From NCBI GenBank assembly GCA_964356495.1, contig CAYHHR010000003.1:1-55351 (forward strand): DNA of 55,351 nt, written 5' to 3'. The notes below the pieces were generated by a model that was not told the origin of the DNA, searched no databases, and worked only from the letters and a program-made list of their open reading frames with translations. This stretch comes from JAKANM01 sp964356495. Its GTDB lineage: Bacteria; Patescibacteriota; Patescibacteriia; Magasanikbacterales; GWA2-37-8. Below, piece after piece: positions 8,781-16,992 of the stretch. The position numbers were made by a program, and so were the translations under genes. The number at the start of each line of letters is the position of its first letter. The stretch's first letter is position 1.

Positions 8781-9722
8781 GTGATCATCGGACATCGCCA
8801 CATTTTGAACTTTTTTGAAACAGCCGCTCAGCGCGGCCAGTTGAGTCATGCGTATGGATTTATCGGCCCCCGCGGTATTGGCAAGCGCGCGGTCGCGTAT
8901 GAGATTGCCGCGCGACTGCTAAATGTTTCCGAAGATAAACTGGCGCGTAATCCCGATTTCATTTTGGTTCAGCGCGGCGAGGATGAGAAAACCGGCAAGT
9001 TAAAAAAGGAAATTACCGTTGCGGAGGCGCGCGAACTGAAGAAAAGCCTTCAGCATACCTCGTGGCAAAAAGGCAATCGGGTCATCGTCATTGACGGCGC
9101 CGAGTTTCTAAACTCAGAGTCCGGGAACGCGCTTCTGAAGTTGTTGGAGGAGCCGCCGGAGAGAATATTTTTTATTCTTCTGATTGAAAATGAAGGAGCG
9201 GTTTTGTCCACAATTCGTTCGCGTCTGCAGTTATTTTATTTTTCCTTGGTCAAGACACTGGAGATTTCGACGGCTTTGGAGTTGAGAGGCGTACCATCCG
9301 AACAGGCGGAAATTTACGCGCGTCGAGCGCATGGTCGGCCCGGTAGAGCGCTGTCATTCATGGAAAATGAAAATGCCGAACGTTATGATGACCTCTTAGA
9401 AACTTTTCAGAAATTAGTCGGCGCGCCGTTTTATAAAAAAATTCAGCTGATTGAAAAATTATACGGCGCCAAGGAAGACGGCGAACGGGGTCGTACTGAG
9501 TGGCAGGAAATTTTGGAGACCTGGATTTCATGGTTCCGCGATTGGCTTCTGAAGAAGCATGGCGCGGCGCAGTTTGCCGGCGAACCGAAGCTTTCCGCGG
9601 GAATTAGTTTTTCCAGCAGCGAACTGGTCAATATAATCGATAGTTTTCAGCGAACCAAGAAATTGCTCCACCAGAACGCGCACCCGCGGCTCGCGATTGA
9701 ATCCGCTTTATTAAAAATTTAA
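8781..9722 (+). CDS. holB: DNA polymerase III subunit delta-prime-like (HolB)
   Basis: Clamp-loader AAA+ subunit. The start is a GTG preceded by AGGA, giving MIIGHRHILNFFETAAQRGQLSHAYGFIGPRGIGKRAVA, the usual delta-prime opening with a Walker A-like GPRGIGKR. The Walker B region reads RVIVIDGAEFLNSESGNALLKLLEEPPE, characteristic of DnaX/HolB, followed by STIRSRLQ at the sensor position where SRC is usual. No zinc-binding cysteine cluster is present, which favours HolB over DnaX. Length is 313 residues, normal. The next lipoprotein gene starts 12 bases downstream. Confidence 0.88.
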   Translation: MIIGHRHILNFFETAAQRGQLSHAYGFIGPRGIGKRAVAYEIAARLLNVSEDKLARNPDFILVQRGEDEKTGKLKKEITVAEARELKKSLQHTSWQKGNRVIVIDGAEFLNSESGNALLKLLEEPPERIFFILLIENEGAVLSTIRSRLQLFYFSLVKTLEISTALELRGVPSEQAEIYARRAHGRPGRALSFMENENAERYDDLLETFQKLVGAPFYKKIQLIEKLYGAKEDGERGRTEWQEILETWISWFRDWLLKKHGAAQFAGEPKLSAGISFSSSELVNIIDSFQRTKKLLHQNAHPRLAIESALLKI

Positions 9723-9733
9723 AATTTATTTTT

Positions 9734-10843
9734 ATGACGCGAAAAATTATTTTTGCTTTAGCGGCCTCTCTTTTATTGGTAGGGGCGGGATGTTTAAGTC
9801 TTGGCGGCGGGGCCGCTCCCTCGGCGCTCGGGACATTCCGGTCGGCCGACAAGGGTGAAACTTGGGGTCCGATCAGCACGCTCCTGACTGCTACGGGCGT
9901 AAAGAGTCTCTCGCAAACCAGCGTTTATCGTTTATTTACGGATCCATCCGACGTCAACGCTCTGTACATGGCGACTCGCGGCCAGGGTCTTTATTTTAGT
10001 TATGATCGGGGCGACAGCTGGAGAAGCGTGCCGTTTTTGCAGGGTAAGTTTATCTACAGCCTCGGTGTTGATTCAGCCAATAAGTGCCTGATCTATGTGA
10101 CGGATGGAAGTAATGTTTACAAATCTCTTGACTGTACCCGAACTTGGAATACGGTTTATTTGAGTCAGAACGGCAGTCGCATCGCGGCTCTCGCGCTCGA
10201 TTATTTTAATCGTGGCGTGCTTTTTGCCGGTTTGGAGGATGGCACGATTTTGCAGAGTATAAACGGCGGCAGCAGCTGGCGCACCACTACTTCCACGGGC
10301 GGAATATTGCGCGACCTGGTCGCCGATCCTCAAGTCCCGGGACGCTTTTATCTCGCCAAAGCCAGCTCCGGACTTTTTGTTTCCAATGACAATGGTCAGA
10401 GTTGGGACGATGCGTCCGCCGGTCTTCGAAACTTTAGCGAATCCTTGACGTTCTATCGCTTGATTCTTGATCCCTCGCAGAAAAACAGTATTTACTGGCT
10501 GAGCAAATATGGAATATTTCATTCCGCGGACGCCGGCAAAACTTGGTCGGATTTGAAATTAGTAACGGCCCCGGGAACAGTCAACATTTACAATTTTGCT
10601 TTAAATCCGAAAAATCCCAAGGAGCTGTTTTATACCGGCACCATTTTCAGCGGCCAGCAGGCGTCGGATAGCTTCAGTCTCTCGTCGCCACCCAAAATTT
10701 CCAGTTCTAAATTATATAAATCGATTGATGGCGGCGCGACTTGGTTTAATCGGAAATTACCGAGCGGCGCGATTCCAGTCAACCTTTTAATTTATCCGGA
10801 TGATCCGAGAGTGTTGTTCCTCGGATTTACTACCGCGCAATAA
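9734..10843 (+). CDS. Lipoprotein with BNR/Ycf48-like beta-propeller
   Basis: A 369-residue exported lipoprotein. The signal peptide ends with a clear lipobox, LLLVGAGC (Cys about residue 19). The mature part is built of repeats containing Asp-box/BNR motifs such as SYDRGDSWRSV, SINGGSSWRTT, SNDNGQSWDDA, SADAGKTWSDL and SIDGGATWFNR, as in sialidase-type and Ycf48/HCF136-type propellers. Its job is unknown; propellers of this kind often act as assembly factors or glycan binders. It sits between holB and frr on the same strand, which looks like simple gene packing rather than shared function. Confidence 0.85.
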   Translation: MTRKIIFALAASLLLVGAGCLSLGGGAAPSALGTFRSADKGETWGPISTLLTATGVKSLSQTSVYRLFTDPSDVNALYMATRGQGLYFSYDRGDSWRSVPFLQGKFIYSLGVDSANKCLIYVTDGSNVYKSLDCTRTWNTVYLSQNGSRIAALALDYFNRGVLFAGLEDGTILQSINGGSSWRTTTSTGGILRDLVADPQVPGRFYLAKASSGLFVSNDNGQSWDDASAGLRNFSESLTFYRLILDPSQKNSIYWLSKYGIFHSADAGKTWSDLKLVTAPGTVNIYNFALNPKNPKELFYTGTIFSGQQASDSFSLSSPPKISSSKLYKSIDGGATWFNRKLPSGAIPVNLLIYPDDPRVLFLGFTTAQ

Positions 10844-10853
10844 ATATTTATTT

Positions 10854-11405
10854 ATGTTGAACCTTCAAGATTTCAAAGCCGATTTCAAGCGCGCGATCGA
10901 ATTTCTAAAGACCGATATTTCCTCTCTTCGCACCGGACGCGCTACGGGAGCGATGTTGGACAGCATTACGGTCGAAGCCTATGGATCCAGGCAGCCGCTC
11001 AAGGCGGTCGGTACGATTATGGTTGCCGATCCGAAGACGCTGACGATCGAGCCGTGGGACAAGGGCATGCTCGCCGCGATTGAGAAAGGCGTTCGTGATT
11101 CCGGTCTCGGTATCAATCCGGTGAATGACGGTAAGTTGATCCGCCTTTGTTTGCCGGAGCTGACTTCCGAGCGACGCGTGGAGCTTGCTAAGATTTTGCA
11201 TCAAAAATTAGAACAGGCGAAAATCGCGATCCGGAAGATCAGGGAAGACGTCCGTGAACTGATCGGCGAAGAAGAAAAATCCAAATCAATTTCCGAGGAT
11301 GATAAATTTCGTCTGCAGGAAGATTTGGAGAAGATGGTGAAAGAAACAAATGACGAGGTGAAAAAGGTGGGCGAGGCAAAAGAGAAAGAAATTACGACAG
11401 TTTAA
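10854..11405 (+). CDS. frr: Ribosome recycling factor
   Basis: Splits post-termination ribosomes together with EF-G and IF3. The 183-residue product has the diagnostic stretches FLKTDISSLRTGRATGAMLD, GTIMVADPKTLTIEPWDK and GLGINPVNDGKLIRLCLPELTSERR, and ends in the long coiled-coil helix. The proper start is the ATG at 10854; an in-frame ATG at 10800 would add 18 residues that belong to the overlapping end of the lipoprotein gene. The usual partner pyrH and tsf genes are absent. Confidence 0.97.
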   Translation: MLNLQDFKADFKRAIEFLKTDISSLRTGRATGAMLDSITVEAYGSRQPLKAVGTIMVADPKTLTIEPWDKGMLAAIEKGVRDSGLGINPVNDGKLIRLCLPELTSERRVELAKILHQKLEQAKIAIRKIREDVRELIGEEEKSKSISEDDKFRLQEDLEKMVKETNDEVKKVGEAKEKEITTV

Positions 11406-11435
11406 CGTTGTCATTCCCGTTCGAAAGGAAAGTCC

Positions 11436-11687
11436 ATGATCGACGTGAAATCGCTTTCTGACAGGCAGGCTATCACTCAGCTCGCTCGACAAACGATTTA
11501 CACCAAAGCTCAGTCTAGAGGCATTATCGCGAGGTGGCGGAGACATGTGGCGGAAAATAAGAAAATAGGCTGCCATCTGGTCGCGAATCTTCGCGGTGAA
11601 CGCGATCTCTACTGCGCCGGCTGGAAAAACAGTCGGGAAAGTTTCGTGCGCGTTGGGTTTTTTCTCCTCGGATCGATGAGGCTCTAA
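11436..11687 (+). CDS. Small basic hypothetical protein
   Basis: An 83-residue open frame with no recognisable domain. It is arginine-rich in the middle (SRGIIARWRRHVAENKK) and ends with a hydrophobic stretch. What supports it is a good Shine-Dalgarno sequence (GAAAGGAAAG at 11423-11432) four to thirteen bases before the ATG and an intrinsic terminator right after the stop. Its base composition matches the following GC-rich block rather than frr. It could still be a chance frame in a structured intergenic region. Confidence 0.4.
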   Translation: MIDVKSLSDRQAITQLARQTIYTKAQSRGIIARWRRHVAENKKIGCHLVANLRGERDLYCAGWKNSRESFVRVGFFLLGSMRL

Positions 11688-11698
11688 AGAGCCATTCA

Positions 11699-11731
11699 GA
11701 GGGCATCTGGCGCGTCGCGTCCGGTGCCTTC
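11699..11731 (+). terminator. Intrinsic terminator
   Basis: A long GC-rich stem (GAGGGCATC pairs with GGTGCCTTC, using G-T wobble, plus an inner GGCGCG/CGTCC stem) is followed by CTTTATTTTT. It closes the 83-residue ORF unit. Confidence 0.65.
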
Positions 11732-11755
11732 CTTTATTTTTATTGAGTAACAATC

Positions 11756-11784
11756 TTGACAGCAGGGTGTTTTTTTGGCATACT
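11756..11784 (+). promoter_or_regulatory. Sigma-70-like promoter
   Basis: TTGACA, 17 bases, CATACT. It starts the transcript of the 93-residue membrane protein; the leader (11790-11836) folds with outer arms GTTCC/GGAAC and an inner CCGC/GCGG stem. Confidence 0.65.
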
Positions 11785-11848
11785 AACACGTTCCTATACT
11801 ACTTCGCCGCGCTCAAGCGGCTAGTAAGTTCGGAACGCAGAGGACTCA

Positions 11849-12130
11849 ATGTTCTACTCAATCGCGATGTTTGGTCTGATGATGTTTTTTGGTGTGTTGC
11901 TGATGATGCGTCGGATCACTCTCTCGGCGACCATGGCCAGCCTTCTCTTCATGTACGCACTGTACTCATTCCACATGGGAGCCGCCCTCGATCTGTCACA
12001 TGAGTGGCGCGGAGTCGTGGTTCGATTAGTCTTTGGTTGCGTCGGAATCGCGTCGTTTGTCCTTGCGGGGATCGTGTTCGTTCTTCGTTCCCGGGAGCTC
12101 GACGCTATTCGCGCGAGAACCTCGATCTGA
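11849..12130 (+). CDS. Small three-helix membrane protein
   Basis: A 93-residue hydrophobic protein of unknown function. Three membrane segments are evident at about residues 2-20, 27-45 and 58-82, ending in a charged tail (RSRELDAIRARTS). The ATG is preceded by AGAGGA at proper distance, and the gene has its own promoter (11756-11784) and terminator (12151-12181), so it is a stand-alone transcription unit. It is more GC-rich than the flanking housekeeping genes. I see no family match. Confidence 0.7.
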   Translation: MFYSIAMFGLMMFFGVLLMMRRITLSATMASLLFMYALYSFHMGAALDLSHEWRGVVVRLVFGCVGIASFVLAGIVFVLRSRELDAIRARTSI

Positions 12131-12150
12131 GGTCGTACGATTCTTTTAGT

Positions 12151-12181
12151 GCCCCGAACACCAATTCAACGGTGTCGGGGC
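12151..12181 (+). terminator. Intrinsic terminator
   Basis: GCCCCGAACACC pairs with GGTGTCGGGGC (one bulge), followed by TCTTATTTTTT. Confidence 0.8.
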
Positions 12182-12249
12182 TCTTATTTTTTAGATAATA
12201 TTTATCGGTCGAACCTTTAATTGGATTCCGCCCAAAAGTGTTGATCCGT

Positions 12250-12278
12250 TTGACATATTGGCTAATTTTTGCTATAAT
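12250..12278 (+). promoter_or_regulatory. Perfect consensus sigma-70 promoter
   Basis: TTGACA, exactly 17 bases, TATAAT. It drives the two lipoprotein genes that follow, with a leader of about 80 bases. Confidence 0.85.
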
Positions 12279-12283
12279 AATGC

Positions 12284-12304
12284 GTTCCGAGAAAAACTCG
12301 GAAC
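12284..12304 (+). promoter_or_regulatory. 5' leader hairpin
   Basis: GTTCCGAG and CTCGGAAC form a perfect eight-base stem over an AAAAA loop at the very start of the predicted transcript. It may stabilise the 5' end. The preceding unit's leader also begins with GTTCC...GGAAC. Confidence 0.55.
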
Positions 12305-12364
12305 CCGCCTAAAGGCCGCGGAACGGCTTGTTATTTACAACCACGATCGCAACAGGAGTTACGC

Positions 12365-13075
12365 ATGTCCACAAGACGCCGTATCTTGATTTCCATAATT
12401 TCCGTCGTCTTCACCGTCGGCTGCGCTCACCAGGCGGCCTCGCCGACCAATGGCAGGCCAGCGGCCGAGCAGAGCGTATTCCCCATCGCCATACCTAAGT
12501 CGCTTCCCGAAGTCAAGATCGGGGGGGGGGTAATAGCCACGAAATACGCGGCGTGCACTGCCGTCTACGTCGCTCCTCACCTAATGGCCACTAGCGCGAC
12601 GGCTTTCCCGCGCACTGTCGAGGGGACGACGGCCTACAATGTCGCTGGTATCATCCTCCGGGATGGCGACTATCGGCTTAAACCCGTCGACGTGGTTTAC
12701 GAAGACGAGGGTAATGGTATTGCCATCATCAGGACCGAGGAAGTTGGGACACCTGTCATATTGAATGGCTTGGGTTACCCGATCGGGAGGAAGCTCATTG
12801 TGCAGTCGTTCACCTACAAAACCGCTTTGTTTCGCGGTCAGCTTCTCCAGCCTGTCTGGAATGTCGCGTTAGCCGCGCCTGCCGTCGAGCCATACACCGG
12901 CGCCAACGCATTCGCGCGATTCCGCATCGACGTCATCGTGGAAGATGGCGCGTGCGGCGCTCCGGTATTCGACGAAGACGGACGGCTTGCCGGCATCGTC
13001 CATGAACGCCACAGCGGCTACACGTCCGTGATCAGTGCATTAGCCATCGCATCCGCTTTGAAAGGAGTACCGTAA
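12365..13075 (+). CDS. Lipoprotein with degenerate trypsin-like fold
   Basis: A 236-residue exported lipoprotein (lipobox VFTVGC). The mature region resembles a chymotrypsin/HtrA-type double barrel: CTAVYVAPHLMATSATAF sits where family members have the catalytic-His motif, GNGIAIIRTEE where the Asp motif lies, and EDGACGAPVFDEDGRLAGIVHE where GDSGGP is expected. His and Asp appear missing, and the nucleophile position is Cys (GACGAP), so it is probably a non-catalytic binding fold; a cysteine protease with other residues is less likely. A Shine-Dalgarno site (CAGGAGT) precedes the ATG. It overlaps the next lipoprotein gene by one base and shares its transcript. Confidence 0.65.
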   Translation: MSTRRRILISIISVVFTVGCAHQAASPTNGRPAAEQSVFPIAIPKSLPEVKIGGGVIATKYAACTAVYVAPHLMATSATAFPRTVEGTTAYNVAGIILRDGDYRLKPVDVVYEDEGNGIAIIRTEEVGTPVILNGLGYPIGRKLIVQSFTYKTALFRGQLLQPVWNVALAAPAVEPYTGANAFARFRIDVIVEDGACGAPVFDEDGRLAGIVHERHSGYTSVISALAIASALKGVP

Positions 13076-13767
13076 TGAAGAACCATCCGAATCTTATACT
13101 CTTGTCAGGACTCATCGCGCTGTGGTCGGCATCTTCCTGCAGGCCGAACAATCCCGTAGACAAGGATTACGACAGCGCCGGCGGCCAGTGCCGTTCATAC
13201 GACTGGCTGGCGGGCGCCCGGGAGTACGGCATGACTCCGCGTTATGACGTCAACCCGACTATCGTCACGCTGGAAGGGATCAAAATCGATCCTTCCTCGA
13301 ACACCGTTTCGGGGGAAGCCGTCGACTGCATGGTCGACAAGATCGAACAGTGCCTCCTGCGTAAATTCGGCAATCCGCCGCGCATTCCGCCAGAGGTCAT
13401 GAAAGACGCCTACTGCGTCGACGCGACCTTCGCGTTCCCTATTCCGCGGGCATGCGTAACCGTGAAAGTCGTCGACGACTGGCGTCTGAATTGCGACGGT
13501 ACGCAACAGCTCCTCAAGTGGAGGCCGCCGGACGATTCCGGCTGTCTTGCCAAGGGGTTGACTCCCACGCCCGACTGCCCCTGTAGCTGGCGAGGCGGCG
13601 TCCAGGACGAACACACGGTGGTCGTCACGCCAAGCTTTTACCTCTTCCCGGACTGGTTCATACGCGTCTACACCGGCTGTCTCGACCCGTGGGGTAGTCC
13701 CGCGCTTGCCGAGTGCGCTTCACCGCTCACCGGCCCGCTCGACATGACGCCCACCTGCGTCAGATAG
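13075..13767 (+). CDS. Cysteine-rich lipoprotein, unknown function
   Basis: A 230-residue protein with a signal peptide ending in SASSC, so probably a lipoprotein. The mature part carries more than a dozen cysteines (for example CLAKGLTPTPDCPCSW), suggesting disulfides and an extracellular location. No domain is recognised. The ATG overlaps the upstream stop by one base and is preceded by AAAGGAGTACC, one of the best Shine-Dalgarno sites in the window. Its GC-rich, Shine-Dalgarno-led style matches its partner gene and differs from the surrounding genes, hinting at acquisition together. Confidence 0.7.
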   Translation: MKNHPNLILLSGLIALWSASSCRPNNPVDKDYDSAGGQCRSYDWLAGAREYGMTPRYDVNPTIVTLEGIKIDPSSNTVSGEAVDCMVDKIEQCLLRKFGNPPRIPPEVMKDAYCVDATFAFPIPRACVTVKVVDDWRLNCDGTQQLLKWRPPDDSGCLAKGLTPTPDCPCSWRGGVQDEHTVVVTPSFYLFPDWFIRVYTGCLDPWGSPALAECASPLTGPLDMTPTCVR

Positions 13768-13794
13768 TGTTTCAAGTAGTCGCATAATCGCATC

Positions 13795-13825
13795 GAGGGC
13801 ATCAGCGCAATACGCTGGTGCCCCC
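13795..13825 (+). terminator. Intrinsic terminator
   Basis: GGCATCAGCG pairs with CGCTGGTGCC (one G-T) within GAGGGC...CCCCC, followed by TTTCATTT. It ends the two-lipoprotein operon. Confidence 0.75.
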
Positions 13826-13836
13826 TTTCATTTATA

Positions 13837-13865
13837 TTGACAGAAACCCGTTTTAGCAGTATTAT
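13837..13865 (+). promoter_or_regulatory. Sigma-70-like promoter
   Basis: TTGACA, 17 bases, TATTAT, placed about 25 bases before the ATG at 13891. It starts the lipoprotein-glyS unit. Confidence 0.75.
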
Positions 13866-13890
13866 TTCTCTAATTCTTGGTCTTTTTTAT

Positions 13891-14301
13891 ATGAAAATTA
13901 TCTTGGCGATAGCATCCGGACTGATTCTGCTTGGGGCAGGTTGTGCAAGTCAAATCGCACAGCTATATTCCAAAAATACGACGGAATCATATTCCTGGAA
14001 CGCTTATGATCGAGTGACTGCGACTTCGACGGTAGTTACCTTCGCTCATCCGTCCGGCTATGCTATCAAGGAGAATGGCAGCCTCGCCAGTACCGAAAAA
14101 ATCATTATCGGCGGCCTCTTTGGAAGAATCGAAATTTATAATCAGGATTTTTACAACACCGGTAATAATGATTTGCTCCCTGCTCGGCCGAATGAAACAT
14201 TCAAAAAAGGAAATTTTTACATATATTTATTCCACAACAAGTCTGATAAACCAACCAAAGACGAATTGATCAAAATTGTAAATTCTATAAAGATAAAATG
14301 A
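13891..14301 (+). CDS. Small lipoprotein
   Basis: A 136-residue exported protein. The signal peptide from the ATG at 13891 ends in LILLGAGC, a good lipobox nearly identical in style to the lipoprotein at 9734. The mature domain is short and mixed alpha/beta with no recognised family; a PsbP-like fold is possible given GRIEIYNQ and KPTKDELIKIVNSIK, which is a guess. A longer frame starts upstream at 13837, but that position is the -35 box of the promoter, so the shorter start is preferred. The stop lies one base before the glyS start. Confidence 0.75.
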   Translation: MKIILAIASGLILLGAGCASQIAQLYSKNTTESYSWNAYDRVTATSTVVTFAHPSGYAIKENGSLASTEKIIIGGLFGRIEIYNQDFYNTGNNDLLPARPNETFKKGNFYIYLFHNKSDKPTKDELIKIVNSIKIK

Positions 14302-14302
14302 T

Positions 14303-15676
14303 ATGTCCGATCAAAATCTGATGGAGAAAATTATTTCATTTTGCAAACGCCGCGGTTTTGTTTTTCCCGGCAGTGAAATTTATGGCGGTTTGTCCGCTTC
14401 GTATGACTACGGTCCGCTTGGCGTTGAATTAAAAAATAATATAAAAAAGGCGTGGTGGAAGGCGATGGTGCAAAAAAGAAATGATGTCGTTGGGTTAGAC
14501 TCGGCTATTTTAACTCCGAAAATTGTTTGGGAAGCAAGCGGACATTTACAGAGTTTCCACGACCCTTTGGTTGAATGTAAAGTTTGCCACCATCGTTTTC
14601 GCGCCGATCATTTGTTGGAGGCGAAGCAAGCCGAGCCCGGTTATATGAAGGAGAAGCCGGTTGAAATAAGTGAAATCCCGTGTCCAGACTGCGGCGGCGC
14701 GTTGAGCGAGCCGAAAAATTTTAATTTGCTGATGAAGACGGAGCTCGGTTCGGTTGAGGGCCAAAAGGAGGACGCCTACCTCCGCGGTGAGACTTGTCAG
14801 GGTATTTATCTTGACTATTTGAGCGTGAAAGACGTGATGCGACAAAAGTTGCCGTTCGGAATCGCGCAGGTAGGAAAAGCGTTTAGAAATGAAATCACTA
14901 CCAAAAATTTTATTTTTCGCATGCGTGAATTTGAACAGATGGAAATGCAATTTTTTGTAAATCCTAAAGACGCGGAGAAACATTTTAATTATTGGAAGGA
15001 ACAGCGCATGAGTTGGTACAAGAGCCTTGGCATGAAAGAGGAAAATATACGTTTCCGTCAGCACGCGACCGATGAACGCGCACACTACGCGAAGGATGCT
15101 TGGGACATCGAGTACAATACTCCCTGGGGCGGATGGAAAGAGATGGCTGGAGTCCATAACCGAGGTGATTGGGATCTGTCTCGCCATGGTAAATATGCCG
15201 GCGTCGATATGACTTACACTGATTTGGAAGGCGAAAAATATATTCCGTATATCGTTGAGACCTCGGATGGCGCCGATCGGGCGACGCTGATGTTTTTGAT
15301 TGATGCATTTGCGGAAGTCGAGACCAGGAGCGGGGACGAAAACGCAAAACATGAAACAGAGTTAGTTCTTCGTCTGCACAAAGATTTAGCCCCGATAAAA
15401 GTTGCTATTTTGCCGCTTTCCAAAAAAGAGCCTTTGCAAAAAATAGCCAAAGAAATCCAATCAAGCATCTGGAACGAATTAATGACTCAATATGATGAGA
15501 CTGGCTCGATCGGCAAACGCTATCGCCGCCAGGATGAGATCGGCACGCCGTTTTGCGTGACGGTTGATTTCGATTCATTGGAAGATAAAATGGTGACGGT
15601 GAGAGAACGCGATAGCATGAAGCAGGAGAGAATCGCGATTGTCGACCTCAGAAAATATTTGTTAGAGAAATTTTAA
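14303..15676 (+). CDS. glyS: Glycyl-tRNA synthetase (dimeric, class II)
   Basis: Charges tRNA-Gly. This is the archaeal/eukaryal/Gram-positive alpha-2 type, not the alpha2-beta2 type. Visible class II motifs: motif 1 region YGPLGVELKNNIKKAWW, insertion with zinc-ligand-like cysteines (CKVCHHRF ... CPDCGG), motif 2 GKAFRNEITTKNFIFRMREFEQMEMQ, motif 3 PYIVETSDGADRATLMF, and the anticodon-binding domain (LAPIKVAILPLSKKEPL to the end). At 457 residues it is of normal length. The M16 peptidase gene starts two bases later. Confidence 0.97.
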   Translation: MSDQNLMEKIISFCKRRGFVFPGSEIYGGLSASYDYGPLGVELKNNIKKAWWKAMVQKRNDVVGLDSAILTPKIVWEASGHLQSFHDPLVECKVCHHRFRADHLLEAKQAEPGYMKEKPVEISEIPCPDCGGALSEPKNFNLLMKTELGSVEGQKEDAYLRGETCQGIYLDYLSVKDVMRQKLPFGIAQVGKAFRNEITTKNFIFRMREFEQMEMQFFVNPKDAEKHFNYWKEQRMSWYKSLGMKEENIRFRQHATDERAHYAKDAWDIEYNTPWGGWKEMAGVHNRGDWDLSRHGKYAGVDMTYTDLEGEKYIPYIVETSDGADRATLMFLIDAFAEVETRSGDENAKHETELVLRLHKDLAPIKVAILPLSKKEPLQKIAKEIQSSIWNELMTQYDETGSIGKRYRRQDEIGTPFCVTVDFDSLEDKMVTVRERDSMKQERIAIVDLRKYLLEKF

Positions 15677-15678
15677 TT

Positions 15679-16977
15679 ATGTACAGCGTCTCTAAATTAA
15701 AAAACGGCATCACGCTCCTGAAAGTTCCGGTGGGGGGCGCGCCGTCCGTGACCGTGCTGGCGTTGTTTCCGGTCGGGTCGCGTTATGAAGATAAAAAATT
15801 CGCCGGAGCGGCGCATTTTGTTGAGCACATGATTTTCAAAGGCACAGAGAGACGGCCGCAAGCGACCGATATTTCACGCACCCTCGACGCGCTCGGCGCC
15901 GACTACAACGCTTTCACCTCGAAAGATTATACTGGTTATTACATCAAAATCGCGGCTCTGAAACAGGAAATAGCTTTCGATATTTTATCCGATGTTATTT
16001 ATCATTCGATTTTTGTCGCGGAAGAAGTTGAGAAAGAAAAAGGCGCTATCGTCGAAGAGCTTCGCATGTACAAGGATAATCCAAGCATGGCGATCGATAT
16101 GCTTTTCGATAAGCTCCTCTTTGGCGACACTCCGCTCGGTTGGGATATCGGCGGCACGGAGGATACGGTTCGTGGTTTTACCCGTGACCAGCTCAATGAT
16201 TATTATCAATCTCATTACTCGCCGAAAAATACTTTGCTGATCTTGGCCGGAGCCATCAGCCTATCTTCTGAAAAGAAAATCACCTCATTTTTCAAAGAAA
16301 AGAAAGTTTCGAAACAAGCGAAAGACCTTTCACATTACAAAAAATCTTTTGAACATTTTGAATGGCCCAAAAAGCCTCTGCCGCTCGCGGACAGAATATT
16401 AGTTGAAGAAAAAAAACTAGACCAGGCTCAGTTGATGATTGGTTTTCCCGGTCTTCACAATGATCACGCCGATCGTTTTACCGCCGCGATTTTGTTAAGT
16501 ATTCTCGGCGGAGGCATGAGCTCGCGCCTCTTCGTGGAGGTGAGGGAGAAGAGGGGACTTGCGTATATGGTGCGCGCCGGATCGAATTCATTTCGCGATG
16601 TCGGCGTTATTTCGATTCAGGCCGGGCTTGATCCGAGCCGGCTTTTCGAAGCCTTGCAGGTGATCAAAGCTGAAGTCGAACGCATTGCCAAGGAACCCGT
16701 GACCGCGGAAGAATTGAACAATGCCAAGACGAATCTCGCGGGTCGGCTCGCGCTCAGTCTCGAAGACAGCAGTACCCAGGCGGAATGGTATGGCAAACAA
16801 TGTTTGTTTAATAAAAAAATAAATTTGCCAAAATACGTGATAGAAAAATTAAATAAAGTTACTGTGAAGCAGGTGCAAGCGTTGGCGGCGCGGCTATTGG
16901 TGTTGCCGGAAATGCGCCTCGCGATTATCGGGCCAGTTTCGAAAGCGGACGTTGTCAGTATGGTAAATAAATTGTAA
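15679..16977 (+). CDS. M16-family zinc peptidase
   Basis: Insulinase/processing-peptidase family metalloprotease, 432 residues, two M16 halves. The inverted zinc motif HFVEH (residues about 47-51) with the distal glutamate in GAIVEELRMY gives a complete active site in the N-terminal half. The C-terminal half has GGGMSSRLFVEVREKRGLAY, the typical substrate-binding Arg/Tyr region. Substrates are probably short peptides or envelope proteins. It follows glyS without a gap and precedes tpiA by 15 bases. Confidence 0.95.
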   Translation: MYSVSKLKNGITLLKVPVGGAPSVTVLALFPVGSRYEDKKFAGAAHFVEHMIFKGTERRPQATDISRTLDALGADYNAFTSKDYTGYYIKIAALKQEIAFDILSDVIYHSIFVAEEVEKEKGAIVEELRMYKDNPSMAIDMLFDKLLFGDTPLGWDIGGTEDTVRGFTRDQLNDYYQSHYSPKNTLLILAGAISLSSEKKITSFFKEKKVSKQAKDLSHYKKSFEHFEWPKKPLPLADRILVEEKKLDQAQLMIGFPGLHNDHADRFTAAILLSILGGGMSSRLFVEVREKRGLAYMVRAGSNSFRDVGVISIQAGLDPSRLFEALQVIKAEVERIAKEPVTAEELNNAKTNLAGRLALSLEDSSTQAEWYGKQCLFNKKINLPKYVIEKLNKVTVKQVQALAARLLVLPEMRLAIIGPVSKADVVSMVNKL

Positions 16978-16992
16978 ATTCATTTTTCGAAT

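Noticed and set aside
10800..10853. N-terminal extension of frr
   Set aside because: It would overlap the lipoprotein gene and is not present in the family; the ATG at 10854 is standard.
11743..12003. Frame overlapping the 93-residue membrane protein
   Set aside because: It starts upstream of the promoter's -35 box and lacks a ribosome site; the 11849 start has both.
14546..15352. A 268-residue antisense frame inside glyS
   Set aside because: It is opposite a clear glycyl-tRNA synthetase and has no domain or start signal.
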